Shown one piece after another: positions 31,112-31,704 of a stretch of DNA of 31,704 bases. The notes under the pieces were generated by a model. The model searched no databases and was not told the DNA's origin. It saw only the letters and a program-made list of their open reading frames with translations. The translations under genes were made by a program, and so were the position numbers. The DNA comes from an uncultured Bacillota bacterium (GTDB lineage: Bacteria > Bacillota > Clostridia > Christensenellales > UBA1242): contig CAMUGK010000004.1 in assembly GCA_947088415.1 (NCBI GenBank), positions 1 to 31,704 of the forward strand. Reading direction: 5' to 3'. Each line of letters starts with the position of its first letter. Position 1 is the stretch's first letter.

Positions 31112-31432
31112 TTATTCTTCAGTTCTAAATTCAAGCACATTATTTGGATATTCTTTAACAAAACGCTCAAAAATTCTTATAACCATATTATATTCATAAT
31201 CATCATAATTTTTTTCTTCTTTTATTTTCTCTTTATCAAAACCTATAAAAATATATTTGTTTGAATCTTCATCATAGCATGGCAAAAACTCTTCTAAAAA
31301 ATCAATATTATAATGTAAATCATTACAATCTTCAAATTCTAAATTGTTTTTCCCATCTAATTCGTTATAGATTTGCGTGTAAAAATCTTTATAACTTTTA
31401 TAATGTTTTCTATCAAAAATTATTTCTTTCAT
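31112..31432 (-). CDS. barstar-like immunity protein, copy 1 (next to the toxin)
   Basis: 106 residues. Placed 1 nt after the toxin stop codon, so it is the likely cognate inhibitor. The ATG is preferred over a GTG four codons upstream, because GGGAGTG, encoded by the toxin's last codons, lies at the right distance from the ATG. LHYNIDFLEEFL replaces the LWEF seen in the other three copies, keeping Asp and Glu at barstar's contact positions. IFERFVKEYPNNVLEFRTEE closes the protein. Role: bind the RNase inside the producing cell. Confidence 0.8.
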   Translation of the reverse strand: MKEIIFDRKHYKSYKDFYTQIYNELDGKNNLEFEDCNDLHYNIDFLEEFLPCYDEDSNKYIFIGFDKEKIKEEKNYDDYEYNMVIRIFERFVKEYPNNVLEFRTEE

Positions 31433-31433
31433 T

Positions 31434-31704
31434 TTACTTTTCACTCCCTTTTATTTGATATACTACTACATTGCCTTCAAGATGCGTCGGAGAATAAAAC
31501 ATTAGCCCATCATTTGAATAATAAAATCTTAAATTATTACGTTTTCCACCTTCATAATCGATATCACAGTGATACCAGTTTCTTCCTTCTTTCTCAGGTA
31601 AAATATGTTTGTTGTTATTATAAATATCTCCGCCTATCAATTTTCCTGGTGCCTTACCCGAAAGTGTATTTTTCTCTTTTCTCCAACCATAAACCTCTCT
31701 TGCT
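31434..31704 (-). CDS. barnase-like RNase toxin domain, C-terminal end (5' partial)
   Basis: The last 89 residues of a protein that continues past the right edge. GWRKEKNTLSGKAPGK, then GGDIYNNNKHILPEKEGRNW, DIDYEGGKRNNLRFYYSNDG and the terminal PTHL strand align along barnase (GWVASKGNLADVAPGK, GGDIFSNREGKLPGKSGRTW, DINYTSGFRNSDRILYSSDW, TTDHY). The positions of barnase Arg83, Arg87 and His102 are kept. The general base Glu73 reads His (WYHCDIDY) and Arg59 reads Asn. Such domains are usually the toxin end of secreted polymorphic toxins; the delivery part is off the window. Barstar-like genes follow at once. Confidence 0.85.
   Translation of the reverse strand, partial: AREVYGWRKEKNTLSGKAPGKLIGGDIYNNNKHILPEKEGRNWYHCDIDYEGGKRNNLRFYYSNDGLMFYSPTHLEGNVVVYQIKGSEK

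Noticed and set aside
29976..31704. Regular repeat pattern that might be a CRISPR array
   Set aside because: The period is about 330-400 bp, and the repeated units are diverged protein genes plus toxin-tail relics, not short identical repeats with spacers.
1..31704. tRNA, rRNA or other known structured RNA genes
   Set aside because: I saw no cloverleaf with TTC-type arm and CCA-like end and no rRNA core sequence; a covariance search would be the decisive test.
1..31704. Reassignment of TGA to tryptophan, as in Mollicutes with similar base composition
   Set aside because: Several conserved genes end naturally at TGA (pcrA, comEC, the Cys-rich phage gene) and tryptophan is coded by TGG throughout.

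Overview
This 31.7 kb window is AT-rich and reads with the standard bacterial code (TGA serves as stop throughout). Shine-Dalgarno sites of AAGGAG type, a PcrA-type helicase, ComEC, XRE regulators, lipobox lipoproteins and a BhlA/UviB-like holin point to a low-GC Bacillota, probably an uncultivated Clostridia-like lineage. The genus cannot be fixed from the sequence. Most genes are on the minus strand.

Left third (1-10.9 kb, minus): rpsL with a long structured leader; two small or unknown genes; ligA; pcrA; a 108-residue unknown; an XRE regulator; and the overlapping comEC-holA pair. Centre left (11.0-14.7 kb, plus): two predicted lipoprotein genes, each with a clear promoter and terminator.

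Centre (15.1-22.4 kb, minus): a compact operon with its own promoter. It encodes a small-terminase-like protein, a Cys-rich protein, a P22-like portal, a scaffold, a major capsid protein, a head-completion protein, an adaptor, a propeller-like tail hub/nozzle, a 15-codon coupled ORF and two holin-type proteins. Every reading frame is open. There is no large terminase, endolysin, tailspike, ejection protein, integrase or repressor. It is either an unusually clean prophage remnant or a domesticated capsid locus.

Right of centre (22.5-29.9 kb): a nitrate/sulfonate-type ABC ATPase and permease without a binding protein, a YkvI-like transporter, a Cys/Pro-rich small protein, pepF, an RluA-family pseudouridine synthase and two methyltransferases.

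Right end (30.0-31.7 kb, minus): the C-terminus of a barnase-like RNase toxin, followed by four divergent barstar-like immunity genes. Two of the junctions between immunity genes hold relics of the toxin gene's 3' end, so the array records past toxin/immunity cassette rearrangements. This array and the capsid operon are the two strongest leads.

Intergenic spaces carry a dispersed repeat family. It includes a modular three-hairpin element found three times, whose stems differ in sequence while pairing is kept, and TCATTCTGAG-type repeats.
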